Under the pieces are notes generated by a model, which saw only the letters and a list, made by a program, of their open reading frames with translations, was not told the DNA's origin and did not search any database. From positions 8,233,473 to 8,297,472 of the forward strand of contig OW203724.1 in assembly GCA_934045075.1 (NCBI GenBank): a stretch of DNA of 64,000 nucleotides, read 5' to 3'. This stretch comes from Yponomeuta sedellus (lineage: Eukaryota; Arthropoda; Insecta; Lepidoptera; Yponomeutidae). Positions 20,822 through 32,892 of the stretch are shown here, in pieces (the first letter of the stretch is position 1; each line of letters begins with the position of its first letter). A program made the position numbers and the translations under genes.

Positions 20822-22318
20822 ATGACTCGGGTCGTTCACCCGGTAGGTATTTGCGGCAGGCAGTACTTGCGGAGGGCTTCTATAGGAAATCGATTTTCAG
20901 TACAAAATGTTCATACAAAGTTGGCCTTGATCAATCGTCAATAACTCGGCCGGCAATTAGAAACTTCAAAATGTTTGATTTTTCTCAGGGACCTGAATAT
21001 CTACGTGACACGATGCCATTCACAGATGAGCAATTTTTTTGACCTTTGGCCTCCGTCGGTGGTACTAAAGAAATGCATTTTTGTATGAAAATAACTATTT
21101 CGGGTGAAATTTTTCTATTATAGTGCGTGATTTTCAAACTTTAATGAGTCGATGGCCAACTGGAATGCCACAGCACCTCGGCACTAAGTAGCCGCTCCCA
21201 GCCGAGTAGTAGTTTTGGCCTTTGGCCTCCAACGGTGGTACTAAAGAAATGCATTTTTGTATGAAAATAACTATTTCGGGTGAAATTTTTCTATTAAAGT
21301 GGGTGATTTTCAAACTTTAATGGGTCGATGGCCAACTGGAATGCCACAGCACCTCGGCACTAAGTAGCCGCTCCCAGCCGAGTAGTAGTTTCGGCCTTTG
21401 GCCTCCGTCGGTGGTACTAAAGAAATGCATTTTTGTATGAAAATAACTATTTCGGGTGAAATTTTTCTATTATAGTGCGTGATTTTCAAACTTTAATGAG
21501 TCGATGGCCAACTGGAATGCCACAGCACCTCGGCACTAAGTAGCCGCTCCCAGCCGAGTAGTAGTTTTGGCCTTTGGCCTCCAACGGTGGTACTAAAGAA
21601 ATGCATTTTTGTATGAAAATAACTATTTCGGGTGAAATTTTTCTATTAAAGTGGGTGATTTTCAAACTTTAATGGGTCGATGGCCAACTGGAATGCCACA
21701 GCACCTCGGCGTGGTGACGCCATTCTCAGCCAAGTACTCATTTTGGCGCTTAGCCTCTATCGATGGTACAAAAAAATTAAGATTTTCTACGAAAAAGATG
21801 ATTTTCAGTACAAATTTTTTGTAGAAATTCTCCATAGTAAATTTGACACCTTTGAAAGCCAATATCTCAGCCGCCATCTTGAAATGTCAGAATGTCGGAT
21901 TTTTCTCATATACCTGGGTCCTTTGACGACACGATGCCGTTTACGGCTGGTCCCTGGCATGCGCCCAGTTGGCTGCCGACTTTTTTGCGTAGAGGTCGAA
22001 AAAAGGCCGATTTTCGGAGGGCTATAGCTCCGGTGGTATTTTGAATTTGGAACGACCGTCGGCGGAACCGAAAATGGCGTGTCGAAGAAAAGGCCGGGTG
22101 AAAATTTCATCCAAATCGGTCGGTAAACGACAGAGTTAGCACCCTCGCGTAGTGGAACGCGTTCGAAATTCAAAAATCGGCTTCATAGGATGGCTGTAAT
22201 TCATACATTTCCTACAACTTTCTCATACATCATTTTCGTCCAAATCTTACCGTTTCGGAGAAAACGTATGGATGAATAGATCAGTGAGTATACCGGATTG
22301 CAGCTTTATATATATATA
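20822..22318. repeat. ABC satellite module 7 (4 B units)
   Basis: B array 21041-21744. The head has AGAAACTTC, and the first unit starts GACCTTTGGCC instead of GGCCTTTGGCC. The CCAACGGTGG variant appears at 21228 and 21580, 352 apart: a dimer duplicated relative to the two-unit modules 31748-32892 and 42409-43568. Beta-type tail with GTTTCGGAGAA and GATTGCAGC. Confidence 0.95.
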
Positions 22319-23385
22319 ACTAGGGGGCGAGCCCCCTGCGCGCTTACGCGCGCCAACCCCCAGCCGCTCCGAGCTGCGCTCTCCGCGGCGCTCGGCCTAG
22401 GGCCTCGCTAGACACTTATTGTAGTGAATTGTTGCATGGGAACATGTATGGTCTCGGCCTTCGGCCTCGGCCTGGACGGAGCTCGGCCTTCGGCCTCGCC
22501 GCGGCGGGGTTCCTCGTGCCCGCTCCGCGGAGCTCGGCCTCCGGCCTCGCGAGTTTGTCCCTTTTTGCTCTTGCGCTGGTACTTGTGCACCGTAACCTGA
22601 ACGGTCTCGGCCTTCGGCCTCGGCCTGGACGGAGCTCGGCCTTCGGCCTCGCCGCGGCGGGGTTTCTCGTGCCCGCTCTGCGGAGCTCGGCCTGCGGCCT
22701 CGCAAGTTTGTCCCTTTTTGCTCTTGCGCTGGTACTTTTGCGCCGCAATTTGAATGGTCTCGGCCTTCGGCCTCGGCCTAAACGGAGCTCGGCCTTCGGC
22801 CTCGCCGCGGCAGAACTTTTTGTGCCTGCTTCGCGAAGCTCGGCCTCCAGCCTCGCAAGTTTGTCTCATTTCTCTATTGAAAAGTCAATTTTAGTACTAA
22901 ATCTCCATACAAAAATTTGTCATTTTCAATCATCAATATCTCGGCCGCCATCTTGAAATTCCAAGATGTCGGATTTTTCTCATATACCTGGGTCCTTTGG
23001 CAACGCGATGCCGCTTACGGCATATCTCCAGCATATGCCCAGTTGGCTGCCGACTTTTTTGCGCAAAGGTCGATTTTTCGGTCGGCTATATCTCCGCCGC
23101 CATTTTGAATTTCGAACAACCAAAATTTTTTTTTTCAATCGGATCACTAAAACACCCTTCTATCAAAATTTCATCCAAATCGGCAGGTAAACTACAGAGT
23201 TAGCACCTTCGCGTAGTGGAACGCGTTCGAAATTCAAAAATCGGCTTCATAGGATGGCTGTAATTCATACATTTCCTACAACTTTCTCATACATCATTTT
23301 CGTCAAAATCTTACCGTTTCCGAGAAAACGTATGGATGTTAGATCAGTCAGTGAGTATATCGGATTGTAGCTTTATATATATATA
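22319..23385. repeat. D module (3 minisatellite copies)
   Basis: Length 1,067 bp, the same as 36149-37215 and 51753-52819, and the three look identical by eye. The tail is beta for most of its length (GTCAAAATCTTACCG) but ends ATGGATGTTAGATCAGTCAGTG, with an extra TCAG and an alpha-like end, so it is itself mosaic. Confidence 0.95.
22453..22867. repeat. 153-bp minisatellite, three copies
   Basis: Anchors at 22453, 22606 and 22759; third copy shortened. One copy fewer than in the modules at 6864, 17396 and 47441. Confidence 0.93.
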
Positions 23386-26300
23386 ATGACTCGGGTCGTT
23401 CACCCGGTAGGTATTTGCGGCAGGCAGTACTTGCGGAGGGCTTCTATAAGGAAATCGATTTTCAGTACAAAATGTTCATACAAAGTTGGCCTTCATCAAT
23501 CGTCAATAGCTCGGCCGGCAATTGGAAATTTCAAAATGTTTGATTTTTCTCAGGGACCTGAATATCTACGTGACACGATGCCATTCACAGATGAGCAATT
23601 TTTTTGGCCTTTGGCCTCCGTCGGTGGTACTAAAGAAATGCATTTTTGTATGAAAATAACTATTTTGGGTGAAAATTTTCTATTATAGTGCGTGATTTTC
23701 AAACTTTAATGAGTCGATGGCCAACTGGAATGCCACAGCACCTCGGCACTGAGTAGCCGCTCCCAGCCGAGTAGTAGTTTCGGCCTTTGGCCTCCGTCGG
23801 TGGTACTAAAGAAACGCATTTTTGTATGAAAATAACTATTTCGGGTGAAATTTTTCTATTATAGTGCGTGATTTTCAAACTTTAATGAGTCGATGGCCAA
23901 CTGGAATGCCACAGCACCTCGGCACTGAGTAGCCGCTCCCAGCCGAGTAGTAGTTTCGGCCTTTGGCCTCCGTCGGTGGTACTAAAGAAACGCATTTTTG
24001 TATGAAAATAACTATTTCGGGTGAAATTTTTCTATTATAGTGCGTGATTTTCAAACTTTAATGAGTCGATGGCCAACTGGAATGCTACAGCACCTCGGCA
24101 CTGAGTAGCCGCTCCCAGCCGAGTAGTAGTTTCGGCCTTTGGCCTCCGTCGGTGGTACTAAAGAAATGCATTTTTGTATGAAAAATCCTATTTTGGGTGA
24201 AAATTTTCTATTAAAGTGGGTGATTTTCAAACTTTGATGAGTCGATGGCCAACTGGAATGCCACAGCACCTCGGCACTAAGTAGCCGCTCCCAGCCGAGT
24301 AGTAGTTTCGGCCTTTGGCCTCCGTCGGTGGTACTAAAGAAATGCATTTTTGTATGAAAAATCCTATTTCGGGTGAAAATTTTCTATTAAAGTGCGTGAT
24401 TTTCAAACTTTAATGAGTCGATGGCCAACTGGAATGCCACAGCACCTCGGCACTGAGTAGCCGCTCCCAGCCGAGTAGTAGTTTCGGCCTTTGGCCTCCG
24501 TCGGTGGTACTAAAGAAATGCATTTTTGAATGAAAATAACTATTTCGGGTGAATTTTTTCTATTAAAGTGGGTGATTTTCAAACTTTAATGGGTCGATGG
24601 CCAACTGGAATGCTACAGCACCTCGGCACTGAGTAGCCGCTCCCAGCCGAGTAGTAGTTTCGGCCTTTGGCCTCCGTCGGTGGTACTAAAGAAATGCATT
24701 TTTGTATGAAAATAACTATTTCGGGTGAATTTTTTCTATTAAAGTGGGTGATTTTCAAACTTTAATGGGTCGATGGCCAACTGGAATGCTACAGCACCTC
24801 GGCACTGAGTAGCCGCTCCCAGCCGAGTAGTAGTTTCGGCCTTTGGCCTCCGTCGGTGGTACTAAAGAAATGCATTTTTGTATGAAAATAACTATTTCGG
24901 GTGAAATTTTTCTATTATAGTGCGTGATTTTCAAACTTTGATGAGTCGATGGCCAACTGGAATGCCACAGCACCTCGGCACTAAGTAGCCGCTCCCAGCC
25001 GAGTAGTAGTTTCGGCCTTTGGCCTCCGTCGGTGGTACTAAAGAAATGCATTTTTGTATGAAAAATCCTATTTTGGGTGAAAATTTTCTATTAAAGTGGG
25101 TGATTTTCAAACTTTGATGAGTCGATGGCCAACTGGAATGCCACAGCACCTCGGCACTAAGTAGCCGCTCCCAGCCGAGTAGTAGTTTCGGCCTTTGGCC
25201 TCCGTCGGTGGTACTAAAGAAATGCATTTTTGTATGAAAAATCCTATTTCGGGTGAAAATTTTCTATTAAAGTGCGTGATTTTCAAACTTTAATGAGTCG
25301 ATGGCCAACTGGAATGCCACAGCACCTCGGCACTGAGTAGCCGCTCCCAGCCGAGTAGTAGTTTCGGCCTTTGGCCTCCGTCGGTGGTACTAAAGAAATG
25401 CATTTTTGTATGAAAAATCCTATTTCGGGTGAAAATTTTCTATTAAAGTGCGTGATTTTCAAACTTTAATGAGTCGATGGCCAACTGGAATGCCACAGCA
25501 CCTCGGCACTGAGTAGCCGCTCCCAGCCGAGTAGTAGTTTCGGCCTTTGGCCTCCGTCGGTGGTACTAAAGAAATGCATTTTTGTATGAAAATAACTATT
25601 TCGGGTGAATTTTTTCTATTAAAGTGGGTGATTTTCAAACTTTAATGGGTCGATGGCCAACTGGAATGCTACAGCACCTCGGCACTGAGTAGCCGCTCCC
25701 AGCCGAGTAGTAGTTTCGGCCTTTGGCCTCCGTCGGTGGTACTAAAGAAATGCATTTTTGTATGAAAATAACTATTTCGGGTGAATTTTTTCTATTAAAG
25801 TGGGTGATTTTCAAACTTTAATGGGTCGATGGCCAACTGGAATGCTACAGCACCTCGGCACTGAGTAGCCGCTCCCAGCCGAGTAGTAGTTTCGGCCTTT
25901 GGCCTCCGTCGGTGGTACTAAAGAAATGCATTTTTGTATGAAAATAACTATTTCGGGTGAAATTTTTCTATTATAGTGCGTGATTTTCAAACTTTGATGA
26001 GTCGATGGCCAACTGGAATGCCACAGCACCTCGGCACTAAGTAGCCGCTCCCAGCCGAGTAGTAGTTTCGGCCTTTGGCCTCCGTCGGTGGTACTAAAGA
26101 AATGCATTTTTGTATGAAAATAACTATTTCGGGTGAATTTTTTCTATTAAAGTGGGTGATTTTCAAACTTTAATGGGTCGATGGCCAACTGGAATGCTAC
26201 AGCACCTCGGCACTGAGTAGCCGCTCCCAGCCGAGTAGTAGTTTCGGCCTTTGGCCTCCGTCGGTGGTACTAAAGAAATGCATTTTTGTATGAAAATAAC

Positions 26301-27698
26301 TATTTCGGGTGAAATTTTTCTATTATAGTGCGTGATTTTCAAACTTTGATGAGTCGATGGCCAACTGGAATGCCACAGCACCTCGGCACTAAGTAGCCGC
26401 TCCCAGCCGAGTAGTAGTTTCGGCCTTTGGCCTCCGTCGGTGGTACTAAAGAAATGCATTTTTGTATGAAAAATCCTATTTCGGGTGAAAATTTTCTATT
26501 AAAGTGCGTGATTTTCAAACTTTAATGAGTCGATGGCCAACTGGAATGCCACAGCACCTCGGCACTGAGTAGCCGCTCCCAGCCGAGTAGTAGTTTCGGC
26601 CTTTGGCCTCCGTCGGTGGTACTAAAGAAATGCATTTTTGTATGAAAATAACTATTTCGGGTGAATTTTTTCTATTAAAGTGGGTGATTTTCAAACTTTA
26701 ATGGGTCGATGGCCAACTGGAATGCTACAGCACCTCGGCACTGAGTAGCCGCTCCCAGCCGAGTAGTAGTTTCGGCCTTTGGCCTCCGTCGGTGGTACTA
26801 AAGAAATGCATTTTTGTATGAAAATAACTATTTCGGGTGAAATTTTTCTATTATAGTGCGTGATTTTCAAACTTTGATGAGTCGATGGCCAACTGGAATG
26901 CCACAGCACCTCGGCACTAAGTAGCCGCTCCCAACCGAGTAGTAGTTTCGGCCTTTGGCCTCCGTCGGTGGTACTAAAGAAATGCATTTTTGTATGAAAA
27001 ATCCTATTTCGGGTGAAAATTTTCTATTAAAGTGCGTGATTTTCAAACTTTAATGAGTCGATGGCCAACTGGAATGCCACAGCACCTCGGCGTGGTGACG
27101 CCATTCCCAGCCAAGTACTCATTTCGGCGCTTAGCCTCCATCGATAGTACAAAAAAATTAAGATTTTCTACGAAAAAGATGATTTTCAGTACAAATTTTT
27201 TGTAGAAATTCTCCATAGTAAATTTGACACCTTTGAAAGCCAATATCTCGGCCGCCATCTTGAAATGTCAGAATGTCGGATTTTTCTCATATACCTGGGT
27301 CCTTTGACGACACGATGCCGTTTACCGCTGGTCCCTGGCATGCGCCCAGTTGGCTGCCGACTTTTTTGCGTAGAGGTCGAAAAAAGGCCGATTTTCGGAG
27401 GGCTATAGCTCCGGTGGTATTTTGAATTTGGAACGACCGTCGGCGGAACCGAAAATGGCGTGTCGAAGAAAAGGCCGGGTGAAAATTTCATCCAAATCGG
27501 TCGGTAAACGACAGAGTTAGCACCCTCGCGTAGTGGAACGCGTTCGAAATTCAAAAATCGGCTCCATAGGATGGCTGTATATCGTACATTCCCTACAACT
27601 TTCTCATACATCATTTTCGTCCAACTCTTGCCATTTCCGAGAAAACGTATGGATGTTAGATCAGTGAGTATATCGCATTGTAGCTTTATATATATATA
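23386..27698. repeat. ABC satellite module 8 (20 B units)
   Basis: B array 23606-27125. The head and first unit carry the distinctive combination GGGTGAAAATTTTC + TATTATAGTGCG. A private TTTTTGAATG change near 24524 recurs at 39236 and 53958 and marks copies of this array. Tail of the CATTCCCAGCC/CATCGATAGTAC version. Confidence 0.96.
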
Positions 27699-29723
27699 AT
27701 GACTCGGGTCGTTCACCCGGTAGGTATTTGCGGCAGGCAGTACTTGCGGAGGGCTTCTATAAGGAAATCGATTTTCAGTACAAAATGTTCATACAAAGTT
27801 GGCCTTCATCAATCGTCAATAGCTCGGCCGGCAATTGGAAATTTCAAAATGTTTGATTTTTCTCAGGGACCTGAATATCTACGTGACACGATGCCATTCA
27901 CAGATGAGCAATTTTTTTGGCCTTTGGCCTCCGTCGGTGGTACTAAAGAAATGCATTTTTGTATGAAAATAACTATTTTGGGTGAAAATTTTCTATTATA
28001 GTGCGTGATTTTCAAACTTTAATGAGTCGATGGCCAACTGGAATGCCACAGCACCTCGGCACTGAGTAGCCGCTCCCAGCCGAGTAGTAGTTTCGGCCTT
28101 TGGCCTCCGTCGGTGGTACTAAAGAAACGCATTTTTGTATGAAAATAACTATTTCGGGTGAAATTTTTCTATTATAGTGCGTGATTTTCAAACTTTAATG
28201 AGTCGATGGCCAACTGGAATGCCACAGCACCTCGGCACTGAGTAGCCGCTCCCAGCCGAGTAGTAGTTTCGGCCTTTGGCCTCCGTCGGTGGTACTAAAG
28301 AAACGCATTTTTGTATGAAAATAACTATTTCGGGTGAAATTTTTCTATTATAGTGCGTGATTTTCAAACTTTAATGAGTCGATGGCCAACTGGAATGCTA
28401 CAGCACCTCGGCACTGAGTAGCCGCTCCCAGCCGAGTAGTAGTTTCGGCCTTTGGCCTCCGTCGGTGGTACTAAAGAAATGCATTTTTGTATGAAAAATC
28501 CTATTTTGGGTGAAAATTTTCTATTAAAGTGGGTGATTTTCAAACTTTGATGAGTCGATGGCCAACTGGAATGCCACAGCACCTCGGCACTAAGTAGCCG
28601 CTCCCAGCCGAGTAGTAGTTTCGGCCTTTGGCCTCCGTCGGTGGTACTAAAGAAATGCATTTTTGTATGAAAAATCCTATTTCGGGTGAAAATTTTCTAT
28701 TAAAGTGCGTGATTTTCAAACTTTAATGAGTCGATGGCCAACTGGAATGCCACAGCACCTCGGCACTGAGTAGCCGCTCCCAGCCGAGTAGTAGTTTCGG
28801 CCTTTGGCCTCCGTCGGTGGTACTAAAGAAATGCATTTTTGTATGAAAATAACTATTTCGGGTGAATTTTTTCTATTAAAGTGGGTGATTTTCAAACTTT
28901 AATGGGTCGATGGCCAACTGGAATGCTACAGCACCTCGGCACTGAGTAGCCGCTCCCAGCCGAGTAGTAGTTTCGGCCTTTGGCCTCCGTCGGTGGTACT
29001 AAAGAAACGCATTTTTGTATGAAAATAACTATTTCGGGTGAAATTTTTCTATTATAGTGCGTGATTTTCAAACTTTAATGAGTCGATGGCCAACTGGAAT
29101 GCCACAGCACCTCGGCGTGGTGACGCCATTCTCAGCCAAGTACTCATTTTGGCGCTTAGCCTCTGTCGATGGTACAAAAAAATTAAGATTTTCTACGAAA
29201 AAGATGATTTTCAGTACAAATTTTTTGTAGAAATTCTCCATAGTAAATTTGACACCTTTGAAAGCCAATATCTCAGCCGCCATCTTGAAATGTCAGAATG
29301 TCGGAATTTTCTCATATACCTGGGTCCTTTGACGACACGATGCCGTTTACGGCTGGTCCCTGGCATGCGCCCAGTTGGCTGCCGACTTTTTTGCGTAGAG
29401 GTCGAAAAAAGGCCGATTTTCGGAGGGCTATATCTCCGGTGGTATTTTGAATTTGGAACGACCGTCGGCGGAACCGAAAATGGCGTGTCGAAGAAAAGGC
29501 CGGGTGAAAATTTCATCCAAATCGGTCGGTAAACGACAGAGTTAGCACCCTCGCGTAGTGGAACGCGTTCGAAATTCAAAAATCGGCTCCATAGGATGGC
29601 TGTATATCGTACATTCCCTACAACTTTCTCATACATCATTATCGTCCAACTCTTGCCATTTCCGAGAAAACGTATGGATGTTAGATCAGTGAGTATATCG
29701 CATTGTAGCTTTATATATATATA
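27699..29723. repeat. ABC satellite module 9 (7 B units)
   Basis: B array 27919-29150. The first five units repeat the start of the 20-unit module (TCTATAAGGAA head, two ACGC units in a row), and the array then ends early. It looks like a 20-unit array shortened by 13 whole units. Tail with GTCGGAATTTTCTC. Confidence 0.95.
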
Positions 29724-31747
29724 ATGACTCGGGTCGTTCACCCGGTAGGTATTTGCGGCAGGCAGTACTTGCGGAGGGCTTCTATAGGAAATCGATTTTC
29801 AGTACAAAATGTTCATACAAAGTTGGCCTTGATCAATCGTCAATAACTCGGCCGGCAATTAGAAATTTCAAAATGTTTGATTTTTCTCAGGGACCTGAAT
29901 ATCTACGTGACACGATGCCATTCACAGATGAGCAATTTTTTTGGCCTTTGGCCTCCACCGGTGGTACTAAAAAAATGCATTTTTGTATGAAAAGTCCTAT
30001 TTTGGGTGAAAAATTTCTATTAAAGTGGGTGATTTTCAAACTTTGATGAGTCGATGGCCAACTGGAATGCCACAGCACCTCGGCACTAAGTAGCCGCTCC
30101 CAGCCGAGTAGTAGTTTCGGCCTTTGGCCTCCGTCGGTGGTACTAAAGAAATGCATTTTTGTATGAAAATAACTATTTCGGGTGAATTTTTTCTATTAAA
30201 GTGGGTGATTTTCAAACTTTAATGGGTCGATGGCCAACTGGAATGCTACAGCACCTCGGCACTGAGTAGCCGCTCCCAGCCGAGTAGTAGTTTCGGCCTT
30301 TGGCCTCCGTCGGTGGTACTAAAGAAATGCATTTTTGTATGAAAATAACTATTTCGGGTGAATTTTTTCTATTAAAGTGGGTGATTTTCAAACTTTAATG
30401 GGTCGATGGCCAACTGGAATGCTACAGCACCTCGGCACTGAGTAGCCGCTCCCAGCCGAGTAGTAGTTTCGGCCTTTGGCCTCCGTCGGTGGTACTAAAG
30501 AAACGCATTTTTGTATGAAAATAACTATTTCGGGTGAAATTTTTCTATTATAGTGCGTGATTTTCAAACTTTAATGAGTCGATGGCCAACTGGAATGCCA
30601 CAGCACCTCGGCACTGAGTAGCCGCTCCCAGCCGAGTAGTAGTTTCGGCCTTTGGCCTCCGTCGGTGGTACTAAAGAAATGCATTTTTGTATGAAAATAA
30701 CTATTTCGGGTGAATTTTTTCTATTAAAGTGGGTGATTTTCAAACTTTAATGGGTCGATGGCCAACTGGAATGCTACAGCACCTCGGCACTGAGTAGCCG
30801 CTCCCAGCCGAGTAGTAGTTTCGGCCTTTGGCCTCCGTCGGTGGTACTAAAGAAATGCATTTTTGTATGAAAATAACTATTTCGGGTGAATTTTTTCTAT
30901 TAAAGTGGGTGATTTTCAAACTTTAATGGGTCGATGGCCAACTGGAATGCTACAGCACCTCGGCACTGAGTAGCCGCTCCCAGCCGAGTAGTAGTTTCGG
31001 CCTTTGGCCTCCGTCGGTGGTACTAAAGAAACGCATTTTTGTATGAAAATAACTATTTCGGGTGAAATTTTTCTATTATAGTGCGTGATTTTCAAACTTT
31101 AATGAGTCGATGGCCAACTGGAATGCCACAGCACCTCGGCGTGGTGACGCCATTCTCAGCCAAGTACTCATTTTGGCGCTTAGCCTCTGTCGATGGTACA
31201 AAAAAATTAAGATTTTCTACGAAAAAGATGATTTTCAGTACAAATTTTTTGTAGAAATTCTCCATAGTAAATTTGACACCTTTGAAAGCCAATATCTCAG
31301 CCGCCATCTTGAAATGTCAGAATGTCGGAATTTTCTCATATACCTGGGTCCTTTGACGACACGATGCCGTTTACGGCTGGTCCCTGGCATGCGCCCAGTT
31401 GGCTGCCGACTTTTTTGCGTAGAGGTCGAAAAAAGGCCGATTTTCGGAGGGCTATATCTCCGGTGGTATTTTGAATTTGGAACGACCGTCGGCGGAACCG
31501 AAAATGGCGTGTCGAAGAAAAGGCCGGGTGAAAATTTCATCCAAATCGGTCGGTAAACGACAGAGTTAGCACCCTCGCGTAGTGGAACGCGTTCGAAATT
31601 CAAAAATCGGCTCCATAGGATGGCTGTATATCGTACATTCCCTACAACTTTCTCATACATCATTATCGTCCAACTCTTGCCATTTCCGAGAAAACGTATG
31701 GATGTTAGATCAGTGAGTATATCGCATTGTAGCTTTATATATATATA
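29724..31747. repeat. ABC satellite module 10 (7 B units)
   Basis: B array 29943-31174. CCACCGG first unit of the AGTCC type, then GAATTTTTTC and ACGC units in a three-unit rhythm. Same as 59158-61181; it lacks the extra 704-bp block of 10088-12815. Confidence 0.95.
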
Positions 31748-32892
31748 ATGACTCGGGTCGTTCACCCGGTAGGTATTTGCGGCAGGCAGTACTTGCGGAG
31801 GGCTTCTATAGGAAATCGATTTTCAGTACAAAATGTTCATACAAAGTTGGCCTTGATCAATCGTCAATAACTCGGCCGGCAATTAGAAACTTCAAAATGT
31901 TTGATTTTTCTCAGGGACCTGAATATCTACGTGACACGATGCCATTCACAGATGAGCAATTTTTTTGACCTTTGGCCTCCGTCGGTGGTACTAAAGAAAT
32001 GCATTTTTGTATGAAAATAACTATTTCGGGTGAAATTTTTCTATTATAGTGCGTGATTTTCAAACTTTAATGAGTCGATGGCCAACTGGAATGCCACAGC
32101 ACCTCGGCACTAAGTAGCCGCTCCCAGCCGAGTAGTAGTTTTGGCCTTTGGCCTCCAACGGTGGTACTAAAGAAATGCATTTTTGTATGAAAATAACTAT
32201 TTCGGGTGAAATTTTTCTATTAAAGTGGGTGATTTTCAAACTTTAATGGGTCGATGGCCAACTGGAATGCCACAGCACCTCGGCGTGGTGACGCCATTCT
32301 CAGCCAAGTACTCATTTTGGCGCTTAGCCTCTATCGATGGTACAAAAAAATTAAGATTTTCTACGAAAAAGATGATTTTCAGTACAAATTTTTTGTAGAA
32401 ATTCTCCATAGTAAATTTGACACCTTTGAAAGCCAATATCTCAGCCGCCATCTTGAAATGTCAGAATGTCGGATTTTTCTCATATACCTGGGTCCTTTGA
32501 CGACACGATGCCGTTTACGGCTGGTCCCTGGCATGCGCCCAGTTGGCTGCCGACTTTTTTGCGTAGAGGTCGAAAAAAGGCCGATTTTCGGAGGGCTATA
32601 GCTCCGGTGGTATTTTGAATTTGGAACGACCGTCGGCGGAACCGAAAATGGCGTGTCGAAGAAAAGGCCGGGTGAAAATTTCATCCAAATCGGTCGGTAA
32701 ACGACAGAGTTAGCACCCTCGCGTAGTGGAACGCGTTCGAAATTCAAAAATCGGCTTCATAGGATGGCTGTAATTCATACATTTCCTACAACTTTCTCAT
32801 ACATCATTTTCGTCCAAATCTTACCGTTTCGGAGAAAACGTATGGATGAATAGATCAGTGAGTATACCGGATTGCAGCTTTATATATATATA
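31748..32892. repeat. ABC satellite module 11 (2 B units, shortest array)
   Basis: B array 31967-32318. Same private marks as module 20822 (AGAAACTTC, GACCTTTGG, CCAACGGTGG) but with two units rather than four. Beta tail ending GATTGCAGC. An ABC module, not a D module, follows. Confidence 0.95.

Larger units (their letters stand above)
22319..31747. repeat. Segmental duplication, copy 1 (9,429 bp)
   Basis: The block D-20-7-7 has the same module order, unit counts and total length as 51753-61181, at a constant offset of 29,434. Every reading frame I compared between the two copies translates identically. Confidence 0.93.
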
